Assembly: GCF_004022485.1 (NCBI RefSeq)
Contig: NZ_CP034951.1
Coordinates: forward strand, 2,232,001 to 2,296,000
Direction: 5' to 3'
Source: Aequorivita sp. H23M31
Lineage (GTDB): Bacteria > Bacteroidota > Bacteroidia > Flavobacteriales > Flavobacteriaceae
DNA: 64,000 nucleotides
Part shown: positions 20,126 to 30,012 of the stretch, piece after piece
Position numbering within the stretch: the first letter of the stretch is position 1
How the letters are laid out: each line of letters starts with the position of its first letter
The notes under the pieces: generated by a model
Databases searched by the model: none
What the model saw: only the letters and a program-made list of their open reading frames with translations
Told to the model about the DNA's origin: nothing
Translations under genes and position numbers: made by a program

Positions 20126-21625
20126 ATGATGAAAGAAACGATGATTGTGGGAGAAAACGTGGGACAGCTGGAAAAGTATTTTAAACCTTTCCGTGAAAAT
20201 ATTGTGGGAATTGATCAAGAATTTACTTCCCCTTTTGGTAGAAAGAAGATTATCTACACCGATTGGACTGCCAGTGGACGTCTTTACCGACCTATTGAAG
20301 AAAAAATATTAAATGAGTTTGGGCCCTTTGTTGCAAATACCCATACTGAAACTTCAGTAACGGGTACAGCTATGACCAAAGCATATCACGAGGCGCGCGA
20401 GATTATTAAAAAGCACGTGAACGCAAATGAAAATGATGTGCTTATTACCGCTGGAAGTGGAATGACAGGAGCCATCAATAAGTTCCAACGTATTTTGGGA
20501 TTAAAGATTCCAGAAAATATTAGGCCTTATGCCAACATTCCAGATGCTATGCGTCCTGTAATCTTCGTTACGCATATGGAGCATCACAGCAACCAAACTT
20601 CTTGGCTCGAAACCATTGCGAAAGTGGTGGTAGTTCCACCCAATGATGATGTTTTGGTCTGCATGGAAAATTTTGCCAAAACCGTTGAAGAGTACAAGGA
20701 TTATCCAATCAAAATAGCAGCTATTACAGGATGTTCAAACGTTACTGGTATTCAAACTCCTTATCACGAAATCGCCAAGTTGATGCACGATAATGGAGGA
20801 TTATGCTTTGTAGATTTTGCCTGCTCAGCACCTTATATTTCCATAGATATGCACCCAAAAGAGGAAGGCGCACATCTAGATGCCATTTTCTTTTCTCCGC
20901 ACAAATTTTTGGGAGGTCCTGGAACTAGTGGCGTGCTAATCTTTAACAACAATCTTTATAAAAATACTATTCCCGACAATCCCGGCGGAGGCACTGTTTC
21001 GTGGACGAACCCTTGGGGAAACCACAAATATATAGACGACATTGAAACCCGCGAAGATGGGGGAACCCCTGGATTTCTCCAAACAATTCGCACCGCACTA
21101 TCAATTCGTTTAAAAGAAGAAATGGGTGTGGAAACCATGCTAAAGCGCGAGCACGAACTTTTAGATATAGTTTTTGATACTATTTCAGAGATTCCAAACC
21201 TTAAGATTCTTGCGCCGCAGACCCAAGACAGGTTGGCGGTAATTAGTTTCTATATAGACGATCTTCATTTTAATCTAGGTGTAAAATTGCTTAATGACCG
21301 TTTTGGTATTCAAACTCGTGGAGGTTGCTCGTGTGCAGGTACCTATGGACACTTTTTACTTCATATGGACCAAGAAACTTCTGAAAGTATTACCTGTGAA
21401 ATAGATGATGGCAACTTAACCCACAAACCTGGATGGATCCGCATGTCATTTCATCCCACTACAACAAATGAAGAGGCAATTTATGTGTGTGAAGCTATAA
21501 AGAAATTGTCAGAAAATTTTGAAAAATGGGCAGAGGACTATACCTACAATGTTCATAGCAATGAATTTTTTCATCTAAAGGAACCGGACGAGGACATAAT
21601 GAAAGATTGGTTTACTTTTAAATAA
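20126..21625 (+). CDS. Class V aminotransferase (PLP-dependent)
   Basis: The product has 499 residues from the ATG at 20126. The fold-type I PLP enzyme signature is present: FVDFACSAPY with the PLP-nitrogen-binding Asp, and FFSPHKFLGGPGTSGVL with the Schiff-base Lys. The early IIYTDWTASGRLYRPIE and the C-terminal TRGGCSCAGTYGH resemble cysteine desulfurase/selenocysteine lyase relatives. It begins 38 bp after dsbD, so the two may be co-transcribed. Whether it is a desulfurase or an aminotransferase cannot be decided from sequence. Confidence 0.88.
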   Translation: MMKETMIVGENVGQLEKYFKPFRENIVGIDQEFTSPFGRKKIIYTDWTASGRLYRPIEEKILNEFGPFVANTHTETSVTGTAMTKAYHEAREIIKKHVNANENDVLITAGSGMTGAINKFQRILGLKIPENIRPYANIPDAMRPVIFVTHMEHHSNQTSWLETIAKVVVVPPNDDVLVCMENFAKTVEEYKDYPIKIAAITGCSNVTGIQTPYHEIAKLMHDNGGLCFVDFACSAPYISIDMHPKEEGAHLDAIFFSPHKFLGGPGTSGVLIFNNNLYKNTIPDNPGGGTVSWTNPWGNHKYIDDIETREDGGTPGFLQTIRTALSIRLKEEMGVETMLKREHELLDIVFDTISEIPNLKILAPQTQDRLAVISFYIDDLHFNLGVKLLNDRFGIQTRGGCSCAGTYGHFLLHMDQETSESITCEIDDGNLTHKPGWIRMSFHPTTTNEEAIYVCEAIKKLSENFEKWAEDYTYNVHSNEFFHLKEPDEDIMKDWFTFK

Positions 21626-21650
21626 TCTTATAACCTGAGAGATTTTAAAT

Positions 21651-22544
21651 GTGAAAAAACAGCTGCTTCTTTTCCTACTTTTCCCCCTACTGGGGCTTGG
21701 TCAAGAATATGTGGATATCTTCAAAGTGGGTTATGGGCAGACCTTTAAAAACGAATTTAAAGATAAAGAGGCGAGTACGGATATAAAATTCCTAAACATG
21801 GGTGTTACCGTTCCCATACCTTTAAACGAAAACCACGCATTTATTACCGGCGCGGAGTTTACCTATTCCAACCTACAACTGTTCCCAGAAGCTGAATACT
21901 CCAGTTTATATAGCACTTTCCTCACTTTGGGACTCGCATCTAATTGGAACAAAAAGTGGAGTTCCACCTTGGTGCTATTACCCAAACTAGCCTCCGATTT
22001 TGATCCCGTCTCAAGCAAGGATTTTTTTATGGGCGGTCTTGGTGTTATAAAGTTCAGAAAAAATGAGAATTTGCTGTATCGTTTTGGGGCATACGCTTCG
22101 CAGGAAGCTTTTGGAGTTTTTGCCACTCCCATTTTGGGGCTAAATTATTTAAGTGAGAACAACAAATTTGAGATAGATCTGAACCTTCCCATAAAAGGTG
22201 ATATAAACTATAAATTTGAATTCGCCACTGTAGGAATCGACTACCTAGGTATTAGTCGAAGCTTCAATCTACACTATGAGGATATGCCGTCGATGTATGT
22301 CGATCTAGGTTCCACCCAAGTTGCGAGCTATCTACAATTCAAAGTTTTTAAAGAGGAAATCTTATTACGAACAAAATTTGGCTATTCAAGCGACAATTAT
22401 GAAGTTTATGCTCAGGATGATAAAGTAGACCTGGCATTGTCCGCTTTCAATTTTGGAGATAACCGCACCCAACTTAACCCATCTTTAAGTGGAAGTTTAT
22501 TTGTAAAACTTGAATTGGTTTACCGTTATAATTTTCATAAATAA
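21651..22544 (+). CDS. DUF6268 family outer-membrane barrel protein
   Basis: A 297-residue protein with a GTG start at 21651 and a signal peptide (about 1-17, ending LGLGQ). The rest is a run of amphipathic beta strands (HAFITGAEFTYSNLQL; SSTLVLLPKLASDF; ELVYRYNFHK at the end), typical of an outer-membrane barrel. The pattern fits DUF6268. It follows the aminotransferase by 25 bp. Function unknown. Confidence 0.72.
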   Translation: MKKQLLLFLLFPLLGLGQEYVDIFKVGYGQTFKNEFKDKEASTDIKFLNMGVTVPIPLNENHAFITGAEFTYSNLQLFPEAEYSSLYSTFLTLGLASNWNKKWSSTLVLLPKLASDFDPVSSKDFFMGGLGVIKFRKNENLLYRFGAYASQEAFGVFATPILGLNYLSENNKFEIDLNLPIKGDINYKFEFATVGIDYLGISRSFNLHYEDMPSMYVDLGSTQVASYLQFKVFKEEILLRTKFGYSSDNYEVYAQDDKVDLALSAFNFGDNRTQLNPSLSGSLFVKLELVYRYNFHK

Positions 22545-22928
22545 AACAATGAGCAATCTGTATTACGTAATAATTTATTGCACGTAAACGGTATATTATG
22601 GATAAAAAACTCGGAAATCTCTGTTATTACTGCTAAGCAATATTTAGCTCGCAAGTAATGCCGGTGGCTGATATAAATACAATTCCTAATGTAAAAGTAA
22701 TTTCTTACGTCATAAGTCCGTAAAAAATTAAAAGTTTTTGCATAAAACCTCATTACCGCGCATATACCAATTTCACCAATCCCCCTTCCACTTGTTATAA
22801 TTTAAAGATCAATTTACTTTAACTCCAATTCGGAATTTCTAAAAAACTAGACTTAAGATCCTGATTTTACAGAGCTGTCCAAACTTATCCTATCAATTCA
22901 ATTTTAAAAAATGTCCTATCTTTAGATT
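22545..22928. other. Intergenic region, no gene seen
   Basis: The 384 bp between two rightward genes has no supported gene. One frame on the reverse strand (22535-22753) is open for 72 codons but has atypical composition and no family signal. A near-consensus -7 box (TATCTTTA) lies about 10 bp before the downstream gene. Confidence 0.5.
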
Positions 22929-23282
22929 ATGGAAAGGACCTGTCCAGAATGTGGGAATAGAGTTCGTGGTCGCGCAGATAAAGTTTTCTGTAGCGACTAC
23001 TGTCGTAATGTGCGCAACAATTCCTTGAACAAGGATAGCAAGAATGTGGTAAGAACTACCAATAACTGGCTTCGAAAAAATTATCGGATCCTCGAAAAAC
23101 TGAACACCGAAAACAAAACAAAGACCACCAAAGAAAAATTATTGCGCCTCGGATTCAACTTTGAATACTTTACAAGTATCTACACCACGAAAGCCGGCTC
23201 CACTTACTTTTATTTGTATGACCAAGGATATCTTCCGTTGGATAATGATTTCTATCTGCTGGTCAAAAGAGAATTAAAATAA
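22929..23282 (+). CDS. Small zinc-ribbon protein
   Basis: The 117-residue product opens with a four-cysteine zinc site, CPECG then CSDYC (Cys5, 8, 21, 25), of the same style as FCS/ribbon fingers. After a basic stretch, the C-terminal half (about 60-117) contains LLRLGFNFEYFTSIY and a final DNDFYLLVKREL. Similar small proteins are conserved in flavobacteria, with no assigned role that I know. A nucleic-acid contact is plausible but unproven. Confidence 0.75.
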   Translation: MERTCPECGNRVRGRADKVFCSDYCRNVRNNSLNKDSKNVVRTTNNWLRKNYRILEKLNTENKTKTTKEKLLRLGFNFEYFTSIYTTKAGSTYFYLYDQGYLPLDNDFYLLVKRELK

Positions 23283-23465
23283 TCAAAATAGAGTTTTTAA
23301 AAGCCAGAATACCTACCTCTTTAGATTTAACTTCCAAAAATCAAATTCAAGATTTGAAATAATTGAGGTTGCGATATTATCATCCTATTAATATTCATCT
23401 AACAGAGCCTTAACACAGGTCGCTTCTTTATTCAACTACCTTTAGCATTTAAAACAAACTACATT

Positions 23466-23999
23466 ATGAAAACTAAAGGATTTATTACCATATTTATGAT
23501 GTTCATTGCATTTTCACTTTTTTCCCAGAATGCGGATGATAAAAAAATAATGAGGGATGCAGAGGAGGCCAGGGATGCATTTTTAGCTGCCAATCCGAAA
23601 CTTCAAACTTATTTTGATGATGCTGAGGCCTATGTAATCTTTCCCAATGTGGGAAAAGGTGCGTTTATTTTAGGCGCAGCAACCGGTAATGGAGTTGTTT
23701 ATAAAAATGGTTCCCCTATAGGAATGGCGACATTAAAACAAGTAGATATAGGAGTGCAGCTTGGAGGAAAAGCATTTAGCGAATTGGTATTCCTTCAAAA
23801 TGAAAAAGCAGTACAGGATTTTATGAAAGGCAATTTTAAGCTCTCAGGAAATATTTCCGCCATTGCCATTGATAAAAGCACCCCGACATTAAATTTAAAA
23901 TATGACGATGGTCTGGCGGTATTTACCCTTCCGAAAGAAGGACTGATGGCCGAAATTTCCGTTGGTGGACAAAAATTGGATTATAAAGCTTTTAAATAA
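23466..23999 (+). CDS. SYLF/YSC84 lipid-binding domain protein
   Basis: The 177-residue protein has a signal peptide (1-20, ending LFSQ). The remainder matches the SYLF (YSC84-like) domain: AYVIFPNVGKGAFILGAATGNG, IGVQLGGKAFSELVFL, and GLMAEISVGGQKLDY at the end. Domains of this family bind phosphoinositides in eukaryotes; bacterial members are periplasmic or outer-membrane associated with unknown role. It is followed by a strong terminator, so it is transcribed alone. Confidence 0.9.
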   Translation: MKTKGFITIFMMFIAFSLFSQNADDKKIMRDAEEARDAFLAANPKLQTYFDDAEAYVIFPNVGKGAFILGAATGNGVVYKNGSPIGMATLKQVDIGVQLGGKAFSELVFLQNEKAVQDFMKGNFKLSGNISAIAIDKSTPTLNLKYDDGLAVFTLPKEGLMAEISVGGQKLDYKAFK

Positions 24000-24027
24000 A
24001 GATTAGAGGAACATAATTCTTAAAAAA

Positions 24028-24064
24028 TGACCTATCTGAAAATATTCAGGTAGGTTATTTTTTT
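24028..24064 (+). terminator. Intrinsic terminator of SYLF gene
   Basis: An 11-bp stem (ACCTATCTGAA/TTCAGGTAGGT, one G-T pair) is followed by a T-run. It lies about 30 bp after the stop codon. Confidence 0.8.
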
Positions 24065-24273
24065 GCTGAATAATGAAATTCAAGTTGTAGTTCATAAAAA
24101 TCGGCAGAAAATTCTTAGGATTAACATCTTCAATTCCAAAATTTTTCTCTTCATAAATTCCTCACTAATTCTCTTTATTCACGCGCAAAAATATTAATCG
24201 GTAATTAGAATAAAAATCTAGAATAAGCAAAACAAGGGATTGTTATCAAAATCTACTAAACACATAAATTCAA

Positions 24274-24281
24274 TATCTTTG
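24274..24281 (+). promoter_or_regulatory. Predicted promoter (-7 box) for kinase/regulator pair
   Basis: TATCTTTG matches TAnnTTTG and would start transcription near 24288, 13 bases before the kinase ATG. The rest of the 24065-24273 spacer shows no gene. Confidence 0.5.
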
Positions 24282-24300
24282 GGGAAACCGTTGCTATTTC

Positions 24301-25386
24301 ATGACCATTGAAAATGACTTAAAAGAACGCATCAAGGAACTTACTTGTCTTTATGAGGTTTCCTCAATTATCGTAAACAACGATTATAAGGAACTTGACA
24401 AAACCTTATATTCAATAGCCCTGAGTGTGCGCCGGGCCTTGCAATATAATGAGGACACTATAGTTGAAATACATTCTGGTCCATTTCACCTTATATCATC
24501 CGCACTTCCCCAAAAAAGCGTGACGATTGAAAGCGCTATTAAAATTTTCAACGAGCCAAAGGGCTTTATCATAATTCATTATCCCGCAAGTGATTATGAG
24601 GAAAAGGATTTTTTGAAAGAGGAAAAAATTCTTCTTAAAACAGTCGCTGTAAATATTGGCGATTTGTTGGAAAGAGCAGCTATCCGCGAAAACGAAGCTG
24701 TGGTAAAAAGAAAGATGGAGCATGCAGATCGTTTGAGCATTCTGGGAGAAATTACCGCTGGCATCGCACACGAGCTCAATACTCCCTTGGCAAATATATT
24801 GGGATTCGCAGAATTATTAAAAAGCAAGGAGATTCCCGATTCCCAAAATGGGAAAGACCTTAAAAAAATAATCAATAGTGCTATTTATTCACGGGAAGTA
24901 GTTAAAAAGCTCATGTTCTTTGCTTGCGAAATGCCTCAAAATATGACTGAGGTAGATATAGTCCCCGTAGTAAACGATGCTATGAACCTTTTGGATGCTA
25001 CTTTTACCAAACATGGAATTCGATACGAGGCACAACTTCCAAAAGAAGAGGTGTTAATGAGAGTAGATACCATACAACTTACTCAGGTTATATTCAATCT
25101 GGTGCTCAATGCTGTGTATTTCTCTCCCCAGAATGGAATGATTAAATTGCGAGTAACCCAGACTCCCAAGAAAATAACCCTTAAAATTTCGGATCAAGGC
25201 CCAGGGATTCCTCCGGAAAACGTTAACAAGGTTTTTCAGCCATTTTTTACCACAAAAGGAGTGGGCAACGGCTCGGGATTGGGACTGAGTGTTGTCCACG
25301 GCATCATAAAAGGACATCGTGGGAGTATTGAATACAAGTCAAATCAACCTACAGGTTCTATTTTTACAATTACTTTCCCAAAATAA
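24301..25386 (+). CDS. NtrB-like cytoplasmic sensor histidine kinase
   Basis: The 361-residue protein has no membrane segment. Residues 1-135 form a GAF-like sensing region (ELTCLYEVSSIIVNN at the start). The H box is AGIAHELNTPLANILG with His157. Kinase boxes follow: NLVLNAVYFSP (N), ISDQGPGIPP (G1), PFFTTKGVGNGSGLGLSVVHG (F/G2). It is 6 bp upstream of a sigma-54 response regulator, the usual NtrB/NtrC-type arrangement. The signal is not evident. Confidence 0.93.
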   Translation: MTIENDLKERIKELTCLYEVSSIIVNNDYKELDKTLYSIALSVRRALQYNEDTIVEIHSGPFHLISSALPQKSVTIESAIKIFNEPKGFIIIHYPASDYEEKDFLKEEKILLKTVAVNIGDLLERAAIRENEAVVKRKMEHADRLSILGEITAGIAHELNTPLANILGFAELLKSKEIPDSQNGKDLKKIINSAIYSREVVKKLMFFACEMPQNMTEVDIVPVVNDAMNLLDATFTKHGIRYEAQLPKEEVLMRVDTIQLTQVIFNLVLNAVYFSPQNGMIKLRVTQTPKKITLKISDQGPGIPPENVNKVFQPFFTTKGVGNGSGLGLSVVHGIIKGHRGSIEYKSNQPTGSIFTITFPK

Positions 25387-25392
25387 TATATC

Positions 25393-26712
25393 ATGCTTCA
25401 AAAGGAAAACATATTGATCGTAGACGATGACGTCGGCATTCTTGAGCTAATTCAGCGGCATTTGCAATCTATGGATTACCACACCTTTAAAGCGATTTCG
25501 GTAAAAGAGGCAGTGGCCATTTTACGCGATACGGAGATAGATTTATTAATCACGGATTTAAAGATGCCCGAGGTAGATGGATTTGAGCTCATCCAATTTG
25601 TTTCTGAACACTACCCCAAAATGCCAAAATTGGTTGTTACAGGTTATCCTTCCATTCAGGATGCACTTTCGGCAATTAAATCGGGTGTTGTGGATTATTT
25701 GGTAAAACCATTTACTAAAGTAGAATTAAAGCAAGCAGTCGAAAAATCACTATTCTCTTTACCTAAGAAAAAGTCCTTGTTATCTCCTTCTGAACCCAAA
25801 AAATACAATGAAATAATTGGCGAAAGCGAACTGGTACAAAATGTTATCCAGATTATAGATAGGGTAAAAGACAATAAAGCTACGATATACATAAGCGGGG
25901 AAAGTGGAACTGGAAAAGAATTAGTTGCCCGATCAATTCATTATAATGGAAAGTTCTCCCGAGAACCATTTATCGCGGTAAATTGTGGTGGAATCCCGGA
26001 AAACTTATTGGAGTCAGAACTTTTCGGTTACGTAAAAGGAGCCTTCACTGGCGCAGAGGATAATAGGGAAGGATTTTTCCAAGCGGCGGAAGGAGGAACC
26101 ATTTTTTTGGATGAAATAGGAAATGCTTCCCTTGGAGTCCAGACTAGATTGTTAAGGGTGCTTCAGGAGAAAGAGGTGGTGAAAGTGGGAGCGCGAAAAA
26201 GCGAAAAAATCGATTTGCGTGTAATTGCGGCTACCAATAGTGATTTAAGAGAAATGGTTGCTAAAGAAACCTTTCGGGAAGATCTTTATTATCGCTTAAC
26301 GGTTGTGGAAATACAAGTTCCACCACTGAGAGATAGAAAAGAGGACATTCCACTAATTGCGGATAAATTCCTCTACAAATATGGTAATGAATACAAAGGA
26401 CGATATGTTACCATTGATACGGAAGCCAAAGAACTTATAAACCGTTATGATTGGCCGGGCAATATCCGGGAGCTTGAAAATGTAATTCAGCGGGCGGTGA
26501 TTATGTGCGATAGAACCATAGGCGTTAAGGATCTACCAGAAACCTTAAAATTCCAAATAGATTTTCCAGAGGAAGGATTGTTGCCATTAAAGGATATGGA
26601 GCGAAAATATATTCAAAAAGTATTGGTTGCAACAAACAACAACCAAACTAAGGCAGCGGAAATCCTACAAATAGACCGGAAAACTTTGAGGGCAAAGATC
26701 AAAGAAGAATAG
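25393..26712 (+). CDS. Sigma-54-dependent response regulator (NtrC family)
   Basis: The 439-residue protein has a receiver domain (1-120, phosphoacceptor Asp55 in LLITDLKMP). The AAA+ sigma-54 activation domain (about 138-370) has Walker A GESGTGKE, the sigma-54 contact loop GAFTGA, Walker B GGTIFLDEIG and the arginine-finger region LYYRLTVVEIQVPPLRDRKEDIP. A Fis-type helix-turn-helix ends it (NNQTKAAEILQIDRKTLRAKI). It partners the kinase directly upstream. It implies sigma-54 promoters somewhere in the genome. Confidence 0.96.
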   Translation: MLQKENILIVDDDVGILELIQRHLQSMDYHTFKAISVKEAVAILRDTEIDLLITDLKMPEVDGFELIQFVSEHYPKMPKLVVTGYPSIQDALSAIKSGVVDYLVKPFTKVELKQAVEKSLFSLPKKKSLLSPSEPKKYNEIIGESELVQNVIQIIDRVKDNKATIYISGESGTGKELVARSIHYNGKFSREPFIAVNCGGIPENLLESELFGYVKGAFTGAEDNREGFFQAAEGGTIFLDEIGNASLGVQTRLLRVLQEKEVVKVGARKSEKIDLRVIAATNSDLREMVAKETFREDLYYRLTVVEIQVPPLRDRKEDIPLIADKFLYKYGNEYKGRYVTIDTEAKELINRYDWPGNIRELENVIQRAVIMCDRTIGVKDLPETLKFQIDFPEEGLLPLKDMERKYIQKVLVATNNNQTKAAEILQIDRKTLRAKIKEE

Positions 26713-26905
26713 TCAGTTAATATCGTTTTACCTTTGTACCGAGAACCTATGAGCTATTTATTCAGTTAATCGTGGGCATGATTTCTCCCAGGAAAATTAA
26801 AAAATGTTATTTTTTTCTAACTCACGTTTCAACTGCGCTCAAGGGGACATAGATAAATTTGTTTTACAATCACTAATTTCCTTTTTTTAGGCTTTTCCAT
26901 TAAAT

Positions 26906-27181
26906 TTAAAAGAAACTGCCTATTGTCAATAAAGCACAAATGCCCAAAATGATAAGGATAGCTATGGTCCAAAATTGCGTTTCGTTTTTAAGCAGAAATC
27001 GTACTCCTATAATCAAGAATATAATTTGTGCCAAAAGAAAGGGGATGGTTAAAAGTTCCCTAAATACACCAATTAATACAAAATCCAAATTATAAACATT
27101 GATCAACCAGAGCAGAACAAAGTAAGTTACAATTACAAAGTTTATAATTGTCAACTTTTTATTTGTTATCAGCCTATTCAT
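26906..27181 (-). CDS. Small membrane protein, unknown
   Basis: The 91-residue frame starts at an ATG and encodes three hydrophobic helices (about 13-31, 36-62, 70-90), with FLLAQIIFLIIGVRFLLKNE between the second and third. The hydrophobic periodicity supports a real protein. I recognise no family. It lies alone between the NtrC-like gene and gdhA, on the opposite strand to both. Confidence 0.55.
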   Translation of the reverse strand: MNRLITNKKLTIINFVIVTYFVLLWLINVYNLDFVLIGVFRELLTIPFLLAQIIFLIIGVRFLLKNETQFWTIAILIILGICALLTIGSFF

Positions 27182-27671
27182 AATTTACTTTAAGAGGTTG
27201 TATATAGGATTGTATATTTCTATTTTGAATTTAATTTAGGATATTTTCCATAAACAAACTAAATATACAACAAAATCGCAGGTGTTTCCAAATAACCCCA
27301 GTATTCGAATCATTCATATTGTTGTTTCAATTATTGTAAAAATCGGGTAATTTCTCCCCAATTTGGAAATAATTCCCCATTGCCCAAGGTTCAACATTTT
27401 TAAGCCTGAAAACTTATATTGTTGATTTGATACGTTTTAATAGTTATTTTGAAGACATTGGGAATTCACGGCACATTGGTTGCTCGCTCTTGCACACATC
27501 ATAAAAGTCTGATACGCAACTAAATTTTATAGTGTTTTGTGTAGATACTAACATAATCTGTGATTATTTTTGATATACAATCCAGATTCAGTTTTTGAAG
27601 TTGTGATTAAAACGGTTAACATCTTAACCAAAAACGGAATACCTAATAGGTAAGTTCTAAAACAAAAAGAA
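27182..27671. other. Long leader/intergenic region before gdhA
   Basis: The 490 bp holds no supported gene. TATTTTTG at 27565-27572 matches the -7 consensus and would start gdhA mRNA near 27579, giving a leader of about 90 bases. TTTG at 27536-27539 is a possible but too distant -33 box. An imperfect match GTTGC..GCAAC brackets 27478-27520. The length suggests further regulation of gdhA. Confidence 0.4.
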
Positions 27672-28967
27672 ATGACAAACGAACAAACATTGGAAGAACC
27701 CAAACCGGTAAAAAAAGGAATGTTGGACAATGTATTGGAGCAATTCAATCATGCGGCCGACCAAATTAACCTGAACCCAAACGTTCGGAAAATCTTAAGT
27801 ATTACAAACACTGAAATTGTCATCAACTTCCCTGTGCGCATGGACAGTGGGGATGTAGAGATCTTTACGGGATACCGTGTGCAGCACAATAATGCATTGG
27901 GCCCATACAAAGGTGGACTTCGATATCATCCCACTGTGGACATCAATGGAGCACGTGCCTTGGCGATGTGGATGACTTGGAAAACCTCTCTGGCTGGTCT
28001 TCCTTATGGCGGAGCAAAAGGTGGAATTCAAATTGATCCCTCAAAATATTCGGCAGGCGAGCTAGAGCGAATTACCCGCCGTTTTACGTATGCTCTTGGA
28101 GAAAACATAGGACCTGAACATGACATTCCCGCTCCCGATGTAAATACCAACGCACAGACAATGGCTTGGATTGCGGATACTTATATGAGCACTAAAAGTA
28201 CCTCGGAACGGTCTAAAAACATGCACGTTGTTACGGGAAAACCTGTTGGCAGTGGTGGGCTTGAAGGTCGTGACCGGGCAACTGGATTTGGTGTGTTCTT
28301 GACTATTAAATTTTGGGCGGAAAAAACCAAACAAAGTTTAAAAGGAAAGAAATTCATTGTTCAAGGATTTGGCAATGTAGGTTATTGGTCTGCACATTTT
28401 CTTCAAAATGAAGGGGCAATATTGGTAGGGGTTCAAGATGCCTTTGGAAGTATTCAAAATAAAGACGGAATTAAAGTTGAGGATTTGTTCAACTATGCCA
28501 AATCAAACCACGGCAGTATTGTAGGTTTTCCCGAAGCGAAGGTTCTGGAGGGAAAGGATTTTTTCGGGTTAGATTGTGATATCTGTATTCCTGCTGCCCT
28601 AGGTAATCAAATAACCAAGCAAAATGCCGATTCTATAAAGGCTGTTTTAATAGCCGAAGGTGCAAATGGACCAACCGATGTAGAAGGTGAAAAGATATTG
28701 TTAGCCAAGGGCGTTACCATTATTCCGGATATAATGTGTAATTCGGGCGGAGTAATAGGGAGCTATTTTGAATGGCTGCAAAACCGTAACGGAGAATTAT
28801 GGCAGCTAGATGAAATCTTGCTGAAAATTGAGAAAAAACTTCGAACCACTTTTGATAAGGTTACTGAATATTCCGAAGAGAAAAACCTGGATTTAAGAAC
28901 TGCTGCTTTCTGCATTGCAATAGAACGTATTGAGAAGGCCTACATTCTTAGAGGTATTTTCCCATAA
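27672..28967 (+). CDS. gdhA: Glu/Leu/Phe/Val family dehydrogenase, probable glutamate dehydrogenase
   Basis: The cytoplasmic enzyme interconverts 2-oxoglutarate plus ammonia and glutamate. The 431-residue length is that of the hexameric GDH class. The dimerisation/substrate domain has YRVQHNNALGPYKGGLRYHP and the catalytic GGAKGGI motif with PAPDVNTN; the nucleotide-binding domain has FIVQGFGNVGYWSAHFL. EGANGPT and NSGGVIGSYFEW close the active site. Coenzyme preference cannot be read with certainty; the transhydrogenase genes 1 kb downstream would suit an NADP link. A terminator follows. Confidence 0.93.
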   Translation: MTNEQTLEEPKPVKKGMLDNVLEQFNHAADQINLNPNVRKILSITNTEIVINFPVRMDSGDVEIFTGYRVQHNNALGPYKGGLRYHPTVDINGARALAMWMTWKTSLAGLPYGGAKGGIQIDPSKYSAGELERITRRFTYALGENIGPEHDIPAPDVNTNAQTMAWIADTYMSTKSTSERSKNMHVVTGKPVGSGGLEGRDRATGFGVFLTIKFWAEKTKQSLKGKKFIVQGFGNVGYWSAHFLQNEGAILVGVQDAFGSIQNKDGIKVEDLFNYAKSNHGSIVGFPEAKVLEGKDFFGLDCDICIPAALGNQITKQNADSIKAVLIAEGANGPTDVEGEKILLAKGVTIIPDIMCNSGGVIGSYFEWLQNRNGELWQLDEILLKIEKKLRTTFDKVTEYSEEKNLDLRTAAFCIAIERIEKAYILRGIFP

Positions 28968-28993
28968 TAAATTGGAAATTCCAATAAAATTTG

Positions 28994-29047
28994 GGGCATC
29001 TTTATCTATTCCCTCCTTCTGGAGATGCCCTTATTATTACGATAATC
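28994..29047 (+). terminator. Intrinsic terminator of gdhA
   Basis: The stem GGGCATCT (28994-29001) pairs with AGATGCCC (29033-29040) and is extended by an inner TCC/GGA. A T-rich tail follows, 10 bp before the next gene. Confidence 0.65.
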
Positions 29048-29057
29048 ACCTACAGCA

Positions 29058-29474
29058 ATGAAATATGGAAATTTGATATTGGAGAAAAAGGAGTATGTCT
29101 TTTTAAAGCGTTTGTTGAATGTTTCCAGCTATTATAAAGACCAAAACACCATAGCTTCCTTAAAAAAATTGAGCTCGGAACTTAATAAGGCCGTTATTTA
29201 TGATAATGACGAAATGCCAGATGACGTAATCCGGTTTAACACGATTATTACCGTACAGTCTGGAACCTGGCAAACGGAGTTCCAATTGGTAATCCCGACC
29301 GAAAGGGATATAGCCGCTAACAAAATTTCCATATTGGCACCTATGGGCTCGGCTGTAATGGGTTATGCCCTGGGCGATTCCGTTACTTGGAATTTCCCCA
29401 ATGGTGCTAAAGAACTGGAGATTACCAGTGTGAAACAAGCAGAGAAACCTATCGATATTGATGTATTATTGTAA
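29058..29474 (+). CDS. Rnk/GreA-GreB C-terminal domain protein
   Basis: The 138-residue protein has a short helical N-terminus (about 1-50) and the FKBP-like GreA/GreB C-terminal domain (about 58-130), seen in LVIPTERDIAANKISILAPMG, then SAVMGYALGDSVTW. It lacks the long coiled coil that GreA inserts into RNA polymerase, so it is closer to Rnk. Rnk in enterobacteria affects nucleoside diphosphate kinase levels; that role is not assured here. It lies directly behind the gdhA terminator. Confidence 0.8.
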   Translation: MKYGNLILEKKEYVFLKRLLNVSSYYKDQNTIASLKKLSSELNKAVIYDNDEMPDDVIRFNTIITVQSGTWQTEFQLVIPTERDIAANKISILAPMGSAVMGYALGDSVTWNFPNGAKELEITSVKQAEKPIDIDVLL

Positions 29475-29566
29475 ATAAACCATATTCCTTAATACGAATC
29501 AAATATTTAAGAAGGAAAAATAAGACTAATTATATAATAGTCGATAATCAGAAAAATTACGAAATA

Positions 29567-29947
29567 ATGGAAATTTACGATCACGATTCCCCCGAAGCTA
29601 TTACTTATAAGAATAATTCTATCGAACTCGAAAATTGGCTTGAACATTTCCAATATATTCATAAAGAAATTTCTAGCCTGTTGGACATTGGAAAAACCGA
29701 ACGCGCCAATTCGTCGGAATTTGGTCCAATCCTCTTAAATTTACAGAACAAACAAGAAGAGAACAGCGCTACGATCGATGATTTCAACAATTATAAAAAC
29801 AATTTGCCCAAGGCGGCAGAATGTGAAGATGTATCCTGCGATATGTTTTATGTAAATGAACACGAAAGATATCGGAAGTCATACAGGGCGCATTTAGAAA
29901 GCTATCGTGAAATCAAGGAAGAATATTTTAGAATTCTCAGCAAATAA
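29567..29947 (+). CDS. Helical protein of unknown function
   Basis: The 126-residue, acidic, mainly helical product has no signal peptide or membrane segment. Features are NWLEHFQYIHKEISSLLDI near the start, a cysteine pair region (AAECEDVSCDMFY) in the middle and a final ESYREIKEEYFRILSK helix. Similar proteins occur in flavobacteria but I know no family name. It sits 92 bp after the Rnk-like gene and 65 bp before the transhydrogenase genes, so co-expression is possible. Confidence 0.6.
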   Translation: MEIYDHDSPEAITYKNNSIELENWLEHFQYIHKEISSLLDIGKTERANSSEFGPILLNLQNKQEENSATIDDFNNYKNNLPKAAECEDVSCDMFYVNEHERYRKSYRAHLESYREIKEEYFRILSK

Positions 29948-30012
29948 CTTTTTCAATTTAAAATAGTAAAAAGTGGGCTTTTGAACTTATTATGGCCCCC
30001 TGACCAAAACCT

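Noticed and set aside
22535..22753. Leftward 72-codon open frame
   Set aside because: Tyr/Asn/Phe-rich, overlaps the end of the DUF6268 gene, no motif or promoter.
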